Position numbers and translations under genes: made by a program. Positions 19,819-26,990 of a stretch of 64,000 nt of DNA are shown one piece after another; the first letter of the stretch is position 1; every line of letters starts with the position of its first letter. The notes beneath the pieces are model-generated. The model saw nothing but the letters and a program-made list of their open reading frames with translations. It searched no databases and was not told where the DNA came from. Origin of the DNA: Rhodoligotrophos sp. CJ14 (GTDB lineage Bacteria; Pseudomonadota; Alphaproteobacteria; Rhizobiales; Im1); NCBI RefSeq assembly GCF_038811545.1, contig NZ_CP133319.1, positions 2,075,516 through 2,139,515 on the forward strand, read 5' to 3'.

Positions 19819-20889
19819 TCAGCGGGCTGCGGGCTCCAGCACGATCCGCCCCACAACCTTGCCGCCGCGCAGCGCATCGAGAGAGGTCTGCACGTCATCG
19901 AGCGGGCGCGGTGTCACGGGGAGCGGATAGGTTCCGTTTCTACGAATGAGCTCCACCAGCTCCTTCAGGTCCTGCAGTGATCCCACATACGAGCCCGTGA
20001 GCGAGATCCCTCGCATGGCGAGCGTCGGCAATGGCAGCGTGATGGCGCCGCCGAACAGGCCCACGCTGACGAAATGACCGCCCTTGCGCAGCAGCCCGAC
20101 CCCGAGCTCCGCCGTCGAGCTTGCGCCCACGAAATCGATCACCGCGGCAAAGCCGCCCGTCTCTTTGAGCAGCGATTTTCTAAGATCCGGGTCGGCTGGA
20201 TCGACCGCGGCTAAGGCCCCGCCCTTCAGCGCCGCTTCCCGCTTGGCCGGATCGAGATCCGCCACATAGGGCTGAACACCCAGGACTGCACTGGCCAGAT
20301 GCACGGCCGCAAGCCCCACCCCGCCGGCACCGATGACGAGCGCCTTATCGCCCTCACCCAGCCGGCCGATTTTCTTCAGCGCGCCATAGGCCGTGAGCCC
20401 CGAACAGGCATAGGTGCAGGCAAGCGTCTCATCCAGCCCCTCGATGTCGATGAGATAGCGCGAATGCGGCACCACCACATGCGTCCCGAACCCCCCGTCC
20501 ACATTGACGCCGAGCGCCCGTGGCTTGAGGCACAGCTGCTCGTCACCGGCCTGGCAGGTGGCACATTGACCGCAGCCGATCCAGGGATAGATGAGCCGCC
20601 GCTCACCCATGGGAACGGCCCCGGCATCCGGCCCCGCCGCCAGCACGGTGCCGACGATCTCGTGCCCCAGCACATGCGGCAGCTTCATCGCCCGGGACAT
20701 ATCGAGCTTCTGACCCTGCCCGAGATCGAAGTGACCATCGATCAGATGGAGATCGCTATGGCAAACGCCGCAGGCCGAGATCCGCAGCAGTACCTCCGTT
20801 CCGGAAAGCTCAGGCAACGGCTCGTCCACGGCCTCCACCGGCCGACCGAATTCGACAAGCTTGTAACGATGCATGGCCTCTGCGCTCAC
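19819..20889 (-). CDS. Zinc-dependent alcohol dehydrogenase (MDR family)
   Basis: 356 residues from a GTG at 20889 preceded by GGAGGG; an ATG five codons in is a possible alternative. Catalytic zinc ligands are Cys43 in GVCHSD and His76-Glu77 in GHE, and the structural zinc site is Cys106, Cys109, Cys112 and Cys120 (CGQCATCQAGDEQLC). The Rossmann motif GAGGVGLAAV binds NAD(P). It interconverts an alcohol and an aldehyde in the cytoplasm, and the next convergent operon encodes an aldehyde oxidoreductase, so the two could act in sequence. The alcohol is unknown. Confidence 0.91.
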   Translation of the reverse strand: MSAEAMHRYKLVEFGRPVEAVDEPLPELSGTEVLLRISACGVCHSDLHLIDGHFDLGQGQKLDMSRAMKLPHVLGHEIVGTVLAAGPDAGAVPMGERRLIYPWIGCGQCATCQAGDEQLCLKPRALGVNVDGGFGTHVVVPHSRYLIDIEGLDETLACTYACSGLTAYGALKKIGRLGEGDKALVIGAGGVGLAAVHLASAVLGVQPYVADLDPAKREAALKGGALAAVDPADPDLRKSLLKETGGFAAVIDFVGASSTAELGVGLLRKGGHFVSVGLFGGAITLPLPTLAMRGISLTGSYVGSLQDLKELVELIRRNGTYPLPVTPRPLDDVQTSLDALRGGKVVGRIVLEPAAR

Positions 20890-20907
20890 GAGCTTCCCTC
20901 CGTTTCC

Positions 20908-20955
20908 AGCATTTCAAGCGAAGTGGACGCCGGTTCGCGTGAAGAAACGCGATCA
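20908..20955. repeat. Rhizobiales-type interspersed repeat, copy A (partial)
   Basis: The segment contains AGCGAAGTGGACGCCGGTTC followed by GCGTGAAGAAACGCGATCA, between the alcohol dehydrogenase start and the DJ-1 gene. Its core GCGAAGTGGA..CCGGTTCGCGTGAAGA is repeated at 52822-52850. Elements with this core are common between genes in Bradyrhizobium, Rhodopseudomonas and relatives. Only the left part is recognisable here. Confidence 0.65.
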
Positions 20956-21013
20956 GCCTCCCGGCAGTCTTAGCGTCTTATCGGCTGAGGGCGCGAAAGA
21001 AAAGGCTGCACCC

Positions 21014-22168
21014 TCACTGCTGCGCACCCCTTGGATATTCAAGCTGCATGGCGACGAAATCGGCGGTCCGCGATCCGTATCGAGCCTCGATCGTCTCGAG
21101 CGTGCGCCGCAACACCTCTGCAGGCGGCTGGTCTTCCATGTCCGGCGCGCGCTCCCGTTGAGGCCAGCGCATGGCGACCTGATCAGGAAGAATGCGAAGG
21201 CCGTTGCGGGACGTAACGGCCCCCTCGTTGCCGGCGAACGTCGCCGCCTGTGAACGATAGGTGCGCGACCACGCATCCGCGGCAAGCGCCAGGGATACCT
21301 CGTCGATGCCGGGCACGAGCGGAAGGCCAAGCTGCTCATGCGACCAGAATGCCACCAGATTGGTGATCGCCGTCAAGGCGAAGGCACGGGTGAAAGTGAA
21401 TGCGCGGCTGTCATGGCGCGCATCCCATTCCGCAAGCCCAAGCTCTTGACCGACCTGCCGCGCCTTGTCCGCACCGGCGATCGCCTCGATCAGCGTGAGC
21501 ATCATGGGCATCGACGCGGTGATCCCGGTCGTCGTGGCAATGCGCCCATCCACCACGAAGCGCCGATCGGCGACATATCGAATGGTGGGATGTTTCTCGA
21601 GCAGCTCTTCCAGATAATACCAGTGGGTTGTCGCCCGCTTGCCATCGAGAAGCCCGGCGGCGGCAACCACCTTGGCTCCGGCGCACACGCCGATGATCAT
21701 GGCACCCTTCTGCGCCTGATCCTTGAGCCATTGCATGACCAGGGGGTGATCATCACGGCTCATTGCGGGCACGATGACGTAATCGGCGCCATCCGGGTGA
21801 CGCTTGTCGAACTCGGCGACACTGGCCTCCGCCTCGACCTTGAGCGCCGGGTAAAGGATCACCTGGCCCCGTTCCGTCGCCAGTGCCACCACATCGGCGA
21901 TGTCGGCGCGCCGGAGAATGCCATAGGGCATGAGATAGTCGGTGGTTTCGGTCGCATCATTGATGCCGATGATCGCGACGAGTGGCCGCTGCCGCTTGGT
22001 CGGCTTCAGGGCTGCGATCATTGCGTCAGCCTCGTCCTGCCCGAGCATCGGCATGACGCGCGGAGCCGGCGCGGAGGGCAGCGACAATATCCACGCGAAA
22101 CACGCGGCCAGAAGCAGGGCGGCGACCACCAAAGCCGCTCCTATCGCGCTTTTCCCTGTCCAGGTCAT
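21014..22168 (-). CDS. Membrane-anchored DJ-1/PfpI family protein
   Basis: 384 residues from the ATG at 22168. One hydrophobic segment (about 8-30) precedes a short linker, then a DJ-1/PfpI fold (about 62-245) with the nucleophile elbow GVCAGAKVVAA around Cys162. A further helical region of about 130 residues follows and contains no AraC helix-turn-helix, so this is not a GlxA-type regulator. The frame extends upstream to 22246, but the GTG/ATG choices there lack ribosome-binding sites. DJ-1 proteins include glyoxalases, amidases and proteases; the function here is unknown. It is divergent from cofE. Confidence 0.75.
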   Translation of the reverse strand: MTWTGKSAIGAALVVAALLLAACFAWILSLPSAPAPRVMPMLGQDEADAMIAALKPTKRQRPLVAIIGINDATETTDYLMPYGILRRADIADVVALATERGQVILYPALKVEAEASVAEFDKRHPDGADYVIVPAMSRDDHPLVMQWLKDQAQKGAMIIGVCAGAKVVAAAGLLDGKRATTHWYYLEELLEKHPTIRYVADRRFVVDGRIATTTGITASMPMMLTLIEAIAGADKARQVGQELGLAEWDARHDSRAFTFTRAFALTAITNLVAFWSHEQLGLPLVPGIDEVSLALAADAWSRTYRSQAATFAGNEGAVTSRNGLRILPDQVAMRWPQRERAPDMEDQPPAEVLRRTLETIEARYGSRTADFVAMQLEYPRGAQQ

Positions 22169-22342
22169 GTCCTCAGCGGCACCTCTCCAACAGGTCCCCG
22201 TCACCGGCACTGGCTGTGCCCCAACGGCCCGGCTACCCAGCATCATGCATTTGGACTATAGACCCGGTTCATTGGACCGCGTCTATTCGCTGACGACATC
22301 TCTTCCGAGCTCGGCGAAACATCGGCTGCAATCGAGGGCTCA

Positions 22343-23104
22343 ATGCATAGTTTCTCCGTGTCCGCCTTTTCAGGCTTTCCCATGGTCGGGCGCGGCGATG
22401 ATCTTGCCGAGATCATTATCGCCGCGGCAGAAAGGAACGGATATGCGCTTCAATCCGGCGACGTCATTGTCCTTGCTCAGAAGATCGTGTCCAAGGCGCA
22501 AGGACGCACCGTCGACCTAGCCTCCGTGACACCCTCGCCCCGCGCCCGACAATTGGCTGAGGAATGCGATAAGGATCCGCGTCTGGTTGAGGTGATCCTG
22601 CGCGAATCGACCGAGATCGTCAAAACGGCGCGCGGGCTCATCATCGCCGCCCATCGCTGCGGGGCGGTACTGGCCAATGCCGGCATCGACCGTTCGAACG
22701 TGACCGGCGATGACGAGACCGTGCTGCTCCTGCCGGATGATCCCGATGGTGCCTGCGCCGAGCTCCGTGCACGCTTTGCTGAACGGCTCGGCGTGGATGT
22801 GGCCGTGATCATCGCAGACAGCCTGGGACGACCGTGGCGGATGGGCACGACAGGCACCGCGATCGGCGCCAGTGGCCTGCCCTCGCTCCTTGATTTGCGT
22901 GGCAGGCCGGACCTGTTCGGCCGCACGCTGATGGTTAGTGAGGAAGCCATTGCCGATGAGCTCGCAGCGGCCGCATCCCTCGTGCAGGGCCAGGGCGCGG
23001 AAGGCCGGCCGGTGGCCGTCATCCGCGGTCAATTCCCTTGGCGTGGCGCCGACATTCCCGCTGCGGCGCTCGTTCGCCCGAAAGATCAAGATCTGTTTCG
23101 CTAG
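22343..23104 (+). CDS. cofE: Coenzyme F420-0:L-glutamate ligase
   Basis: 253 residues, the length of stand-alone CofE. It adds gamma-linked glutamates to F420-0 using GTP. Family landmarks are SGDVIVLAQKIVSKAQG near residue 40, a TGDDETVLLLPDDPD stretch, and ADSLGRPWRMGTTGTAIGAS, which contains the metal/GTP-binding region. In actinobacterial FbiB this domain is fused to a C-terminal flavin reductase that saturates dehydro-F420; that domain is missing here. The gene is nine bases upstream of cofD and divergent from the DJ-1 gene, so it probably leads a two-gene transcript. Confidence 0.93.
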   Translation: MHSFSVSAFSGFPMVGRGDDLAEIIIAAAERNGYALQSGDVIVLAQKIVSKAQGRTVDLASVTPSPRARQLAEECDKDPRLVEVILRESTEIVKTARGLIIAAHRCGAVLANAGIDRSNVTGDDETVLLLPDDPDGACAELRARFAERLGVDVAVIIADSLGRPWRMGTTGTAIGASGLPSLLDLRGRPDLFGRTLMVSEEAIADELAAAASLVQGQGAEGRPVAVIRGQFPWRGADIPAAALVRPKDQDLFR

Positions 23105-23113
23105 GAGCCAGTC

Positions 23114-24052
23114 ATGCCAAAGGTCATTGCCCTGTCCGGCGGGGTGGGCGGCAGCAAGCTCGTTGAGGGCCTTGCGCGCGCGTGCCGGCCGGAGGACCTG
23201 TTGGTCATCGCCAATACAGGCGACGATTTCATCCATCTCGGCCTGCACATTTCCCCCGACATCGACACGGTCATTTATACCTGCACCGGACGCAGCAATC
23301 TTGAACAAGGCTGGGGACAGGCTCACGAGACCTGGTCGTTCATGGACATGCTGCGCACGCTTGGCGGCCCGGACTGGTTCCAGCTCGGCGACCGCGATCT
23401 TGCCATGCATGTCTGGCGCACCTATCGGCTGTCGCAAGGGGCGTCGCTGACCGCTGTGACGCAAGAGCTCGCTCAACGCTGCGCACTGCCGTTCGCGCTT
23501 CTACCCATGTCCGATGATCCCGTGCGGACCATGGTCGATACGGCCGAAGGCGTTCTGCCGATGCAGAACTATTTCGTGGAGAAGCGCTGCGGACCGGCGG
23601 TCACCGGTCTTACCTACCAGGGTGCTGAAACGGCCCGACCGAACCCGGCGCTTTTGGCAGCCCTGGAAGACCCCGCCCTCGAGGCGATTGTCATCTGCCC
23701 GTCGAACCCGTTCCTCAGCATCGATCCGATCCTCGCTCTGCCGGGCTTGCGTCAGGCGCTGCGCAATGCACCGGCACCCGTCATTGCGGTCACTCCCATC
23801 ATCGGCGGCCAAGCGGTAAAAGGTCCGACGGCCAAGATGATGGCTGAGCTGGGCCTGCACGTGGATGCGGTGGCGGTTGCGCGCCACTATGCCGGGCTGA
23901 TTGATATCTTCGTGCTTGATCAGCAGGATGCTGCCCTGGCCGATGCCATCAGAGCAAGCGATATTGCGCCCGTTCTCGCCCAGACCCTGATGAAGGGCCT
24001 GTCCGACAAGCGCTCCCTGGCCGAGGCCGTCTTGAACGCAGCAATACGCTAG
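23114..24052 (+). CDS. cofD: 2-phospho-L-lactate transferase (F420-0 synthesis)
   Basis: 312 residues. CofD transfers the phospholactyl (or phosphoenolpyruvyl or phosphoglyceryl) group from a guanylyl donor made by CofC to the deazaflavin FO. Recognisable parts are the N-terminal ALSGGVGGSKLVEGLAR nucleotide-fold loop, NTGDDFIHLGLHISPDIDTV, the GDRDLAMHVWRT segment, and VICPSNPFLSIDPIL in the second half. It directly follows cofE, after a GGAG ribosome-binding site. Its last four bases overlap the 3' end of the convergent LysR gene. Confidence 0.95.
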   Translation: MPKVIALSGGVGGSKLVEGLARACRPEDLLVIANTGDDFIHLGLHISPDIDTVIYTCTGRSNLEQGWGQAHETWSFMDMLRTLGGPDWFQLGDRDLAMHVWRTYRLSQGASLTAVTQELAQRCALPFALLPMSDDPVRTMVDTAEGVLPMQNYFVEKRCGPAVTGLTYQGAETARPNPALLAALEDPALEAIVICPSNPFLSIDPILALPGLRQALRNAPAPVIAVTPIIGGQAVKGPTAKMMAELGLHVDAVAVARHYAGLIDIFVLDQQDAALADAIRASDIAPVLAQTLMKGLSDKRSLAEAVLNAAIR

Positions 24053-24945
24053 AACTTCTGAAGGAGCCACTCCTTGAACAGGCGCGTATGCGCCGTGGCC
24101 TTGTCCTGCCGCTCCACGAAGAAGAACGACTTCGGGATCTTCACGCATTCATCCAGGGCTTTCACCAGCCGGCCGGATGCGATGAGATCGTCTGTCAGAA
24201 GCGTCCAGCCCAGAGCGACGCCCTGCCCTTCGCAGGCCGCCTGAATGACGAGGGGATGGCTGTTGAACTTGAGCATGCGTGAGGCGCGCGACCCATCGAT
24301 GCCCAGCCGGGCGAACCATTCGCCCCAGTCGAGCCGGCCCGGCCGGTCGTCCTCCATGCTGAGCAAAACCTGATGCAGCAGTGAGTCCAGATCCTTCAGT
24401 TCTGGATGCGCTTCGATGTAAGCGGGCGCACAGACCGGGAAGACCGTGCTTTCCTTGAGCAAAGTGGGCGTGAATCCCGCCCAGGCGCCATCGCCGAAGG
24501 CAACGCCGATATCCACCTGATCGGCGACACTGTCGAAGCCGCGATCCGTGGCGATGAGATGAACCTCGAGGTCGGGATGGGCCGCGCGAAAGGCTGGTAG
24601 CCGTGGAATCAGCCAGAAGGTTGCCACCGCGAAGGTAACCCCAACCCGAATGACCGGCGGGCGGCTGGCGGCGCGCATATTCTCCGCAACCGTCGCGATC
24701 TGGCTAAGCGCCGTGCTGACCGTGCGAAACAGTTCCTGGCCCTGTTCGGTGAGATCAAGCCCGCGGTGCAATCGCACGAACAGTGTGACCCCGAGCTCCT
24801 GCTCAAGCATGCGCACCTGCTGGCTCACTGCCGCCTGTGTGACATTGAGCTCCTGCGATGCCAGTGTGAAGCTCTGCAGCCGTGCCGCCGCCTCAAACAT
24901 GCGCAGTCGTGTCAGCCGGGGCAGATGCTTGAGATAATTCACCAT
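24049..24945 (-). CDS. LysR family transcriptional regulator (GcvA-like)
   Basis: 298 residues from the ATG at 24945, which is preceded by AGGGG at a normal distance; an ATG at 24966 has no ribosome-binding site. The N-terminal helix-turn-helix (LTLASQELNVTQAAVSQQVR) is followed by a periplasmic-binding-type effector domain with GVALGWTLLTDDL, as in GcvA. It is divergent from fgd and convergent with cofD, splitting the F420 genes into two transcripts. It is the natural candidate for regulating fgd-cofC-fbiC. Confidence 0.9.
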   Translation of the reverse strand: MVNYLKHLPRLTRLRMFEAAARLQSFTLASQELNVTQAAVSQQVRMLEQELGVTLFVRLHRGLDLTEQGQELFRTVSTALSQIATVAENMRAASRPPVIRVGVTFAVATFWLIPRLPAFRAAHPDLEVHLIATDRGFDSVADQVDIGVAFGDGAWAGFTPTLLKESTVFPVCAPAYIEAHPELKDLDSLLHQVLLSMEDDRPGRLDWGEWFARLGIDGSRASRMLKFNSHPLVIQAACEGQGVALGWTLLTDDLIASGRLVKALDECVKIPKSFFFVERQDKATAHTRLFKEWLLQKF

Positions 24946-25252
24946 TGCCGCGCCCCTGCTGGCCATGGGCTTGAGGGGGTCTCGTCCGGTCTCCCGCGGC
25001 GCTCGACAGCTCGTCTCGATGGGGCGTACAAAGTCATAGGCCTGAAGATTTGTTCCCCGGCGGGCGGTCTGTCAACTCACCTGAGGGAGGCATGCCTGAG
25101 CTTGATGAAACCGGAGCTTGGCCAAGCCCCCATAAAAATCTTTCGTTGAGAGCGAACGGCTGGGTGGTAAAGTCTGCAAACACATCACAAATCATGACGA
25201 AGACTGATGTATCGGTGAGTTCTTTATCGATATTGTCTGGTCTTGCGGATGC
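24946..25252. promoter_or_regulatory. Divergent intergenic region between LysR and fgd
   Basis: About 300 bases with no credible gene. The half nearest fgd is relatively AT-rich. An inverted repeat TATCG/CGATA separated by 13 bases lies at 25210-25232, 20 bases before the fgd ATG, and has the general form of a LysR-type site. No confident -35/-10 pair is seen. Confidence 0.3.
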
Positions 25253-26272
25253 ATGGAGAGACTTGCTTTGCTAAAGATCGGCTACAAAGCATCCGCTGAA
25301 CAGTTCAGCCCGAGTGATCTGCTCAGGTTTTCGGAATACGCGGAATCCCTCGGCTTCGATTCTGTCTTCATCAGCGATCATTTCCAGCCGTGGCGGCACA
25401 CCGATGGCCATGCCCCTTCCGCCCTCGCCTGGCTTGGCGCCCTCGGCGGCCGCACCCAGCGTATCATCATGGGCACCAGCGTGCTCACGCCCACCTTCCG
25501 CTATCACCCCTCCATCGTCGCGCAGACCTTCGGCACCCTCGGCCAGATGTTTCCAGGCCGGGTGATCCTCGGTGTGGGAACGGGCGAATCGCTGAACGAA
25601 GTGCCGGCCACCGGCATGGCCTGGCCTGAGCCCAAGGAGCGCTTTGCGCGCTTGCGGGAAGCATTGACCCTGATCCGCAAACTCTGGACGGAGGAACGCG
25701 TCTCCTTCTCCGGCGAATACTACAAGACCGAGAACGCCACCATCTATGACCGCCCCAGCGAGCCCCTGCCCATCTATATCGCCGGCGCCGGGCCGATGAT
25801 CACCAAATATGCGGGCCGCACCGCCGATGGCTTCATCTGCACCAGCGGCAAGGGCTGGGATCTCTATCGCGAAACCTTGCTGCCCAATCTCGCGAGCGGC
25901 ATCGAAGCTGCGGGACGGCCGTCCGAATCGGTTGACCGCATGATCGAGATGAAGGTCTCCTTCGATACGGATGCCAAGCGGGCGCTGGAAGATACCCGTC
26001 ATTGGGCGGCGCTGGCGCTTTCTCCGGAAGAGAAGATGTCGGTAGAAGATCCCCTGGAGATGGAAAAGCTTGCCGATGCGCTCCCCGCGGAGCGGGCCGC
26101 CAAGCGCTGGATCGTGTCCAGCGATCCCGACGAGCAGGTCGAGCGTATCAAGCCTTACATAGAGCTCGGCTTCCGGCATCTCGTATTCCACGCGCCGGGC
26201 CCCGACCAGATGCGCTTTCTGAAACTCTTTTCCGAGCAGGTCGTGCCGCGTCTCCGCAAGGCCTTTGGGTAA
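25253..26272 (+). CDS. fgd: F420-dependent glucose-6-phosphate dehydrogenase
   Basis: 339 residues, alignable end to end from memory with mycobacterial FGD1. FGD oxidises glucose 6-phosphate to 6-phosphogluconolactone and reduces F420 to F420H2. All residues assigned to catalysis in FGD1 are kept: His43, Trp47 and Glu112 (FGD1 His40, Trp44, Glu109) in SDHFQPWRH and GVGTGES. The phosphate-binding Lys200, Lys261 and Arg285 (FGD1 Lys198, Lys259, Arg283) are also present. This goes beyond generic luciferase-like family membership. The TIM-barrel protein is cytoplasmic. cofC follows after four bases. The ATG at 25253 lacks a clear ribosome-binding site, and TTG at 25268 after GGAGAG is an alternative. 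Confidence 0.93.
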   Translation: MERLALLKIGYKASAEQFSPSDLLRFSEYAESLGFDSVFISDHFQPWRHTDGHAPSALAWLGALGGRTQRIIMGTSVLTPTFRYHPSIVAQTFGTLGQMFPGRVILGVGTGESLNEVPATGMAWPEPKERFARLREALTLIRKLWTEERVSFSGEYYKTENATIYDRPSEPLPIYIAGAGPMITKYAGRTADGFICTSGKGWDLYRETLLPNLASGIEAAGRPSESVDRMIEMKVSFDTDAKRALEDTRHWAALALSPEEKMSVEDPLEMEKLADALPAERAAKRWIVSSDPDEQVERIKPYIELGFRHLVFHAPGPDQMRFLKLFSEQVVPRLRKAFG

Positions 26273-26276
26273 GCCC

Positions 26277-26990
26277 ATGAACGCGGACCGGGCCATATTC
26301 AGGCGGTCCCAACGCAACGGCATCTGGGCCGTGGTGCCGATCAAGGCATTGGGCCAGGCCAAGCAGCGCCTGTCCGGCCGCTATAGCGCAGAATTCAGAC
26401 GGCGCCTTGTGCTGGCCATGGCCGACGACGTCCTGGCCGCCTTGGCGGCGGTGAAGACCCTCGCCGGCATCATCATTGTCACGCGAGATGCTGAGGCTGC
26501 GGCCCTGGCTCGGCGCCGCGGCGCCCATCTCCTCGAGACCGAAGCAGATCGCGGCCATACCCGGGCTGTGATGGCAGCGGCCAGCATTCTCGCCGCGGAA
26601 GGGGCCGAAGGCATGCTGGTGCTGCCGGCTGATGTGCCCCTGGTCACACCTGACGAGATTGGCGAGATAGTAGCGGCGCGGCCGCCTTCGCCCTCCTTTA
26701 CGATCGTGCCGGCCCATGACGGCAATGGCAGCAACGCAATTCTGTCCATGCCGCCGAATGCTGTGCCGCTGGCCTTTGGCGACAATAGCTTCGCCGAACA
26801 TTGCCGGCGGGCGCGGGAACGTGGCATCGATCCGCGCATCATGATCAGCCCCGGATTGGCCCTTGATATAGACCATCCCGTCGATCTCGACCGATTTATG
26901 GCGCGCGGGGGCGATACCGCCACGCACGGGGTTGTCCGCGCAGCCATGGCCGGTCAATATCAAGACCTTACGACGCGGAGCGCCGTCTGA
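26277..26990 (+). CDS. cofC: 2-phospho-L-lactate (or analogous) guanylyltransferase
   Basis: 237 residues. CofC/FbiD activates 2-phospholactate, phosphoenolpyruvate or 3-phosphoglycerate with GTP to give the donor used by CofD. The nucleotidyltransferase fold begins WAVVPIKALGQAKQRLSGR, with LPADVPLVTPDEI as metal-binding region and AHDGNGSNAILSMPP as the family signature. Which 3-carbon acid is used cannot be told by eye. It starts four bases after fgd and its stop overlaps the start of the FO synthase gene (TGATG), so the three are coupled. Confidence 0.92.
   Translation: MNADRAIFRRSQRNGIWAVVPIKALGQAKQRLSGRYSAEFRRRLVLAMADDVLAALAAVKTLAGIIIVTRDAEAAALARRRGAHLLETEADRGHTRAVMAAASILAAEGAEGMLVLPADVPLVTPDEIGEIVAARPPSPSFTIVPAHDGNGSNAILSMPPNAVPLAFGDNSFAEHCRRARERGIDPRIMISPGLALDIDHPVDLDRFMARGGDTATHGVVRAAMAGQYQDLTTRSAV

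Noticed and set aside
22169-22342. Extended N terminus of the DJ-1 protein and small frames in the cofE upstream gap
   Set aside because: The extra starts have no ribosome-binding sites, and the ATG at 22168 directly precedes a well-formed membrane anchor. The remaining DNA looks like a divergent promoter region.
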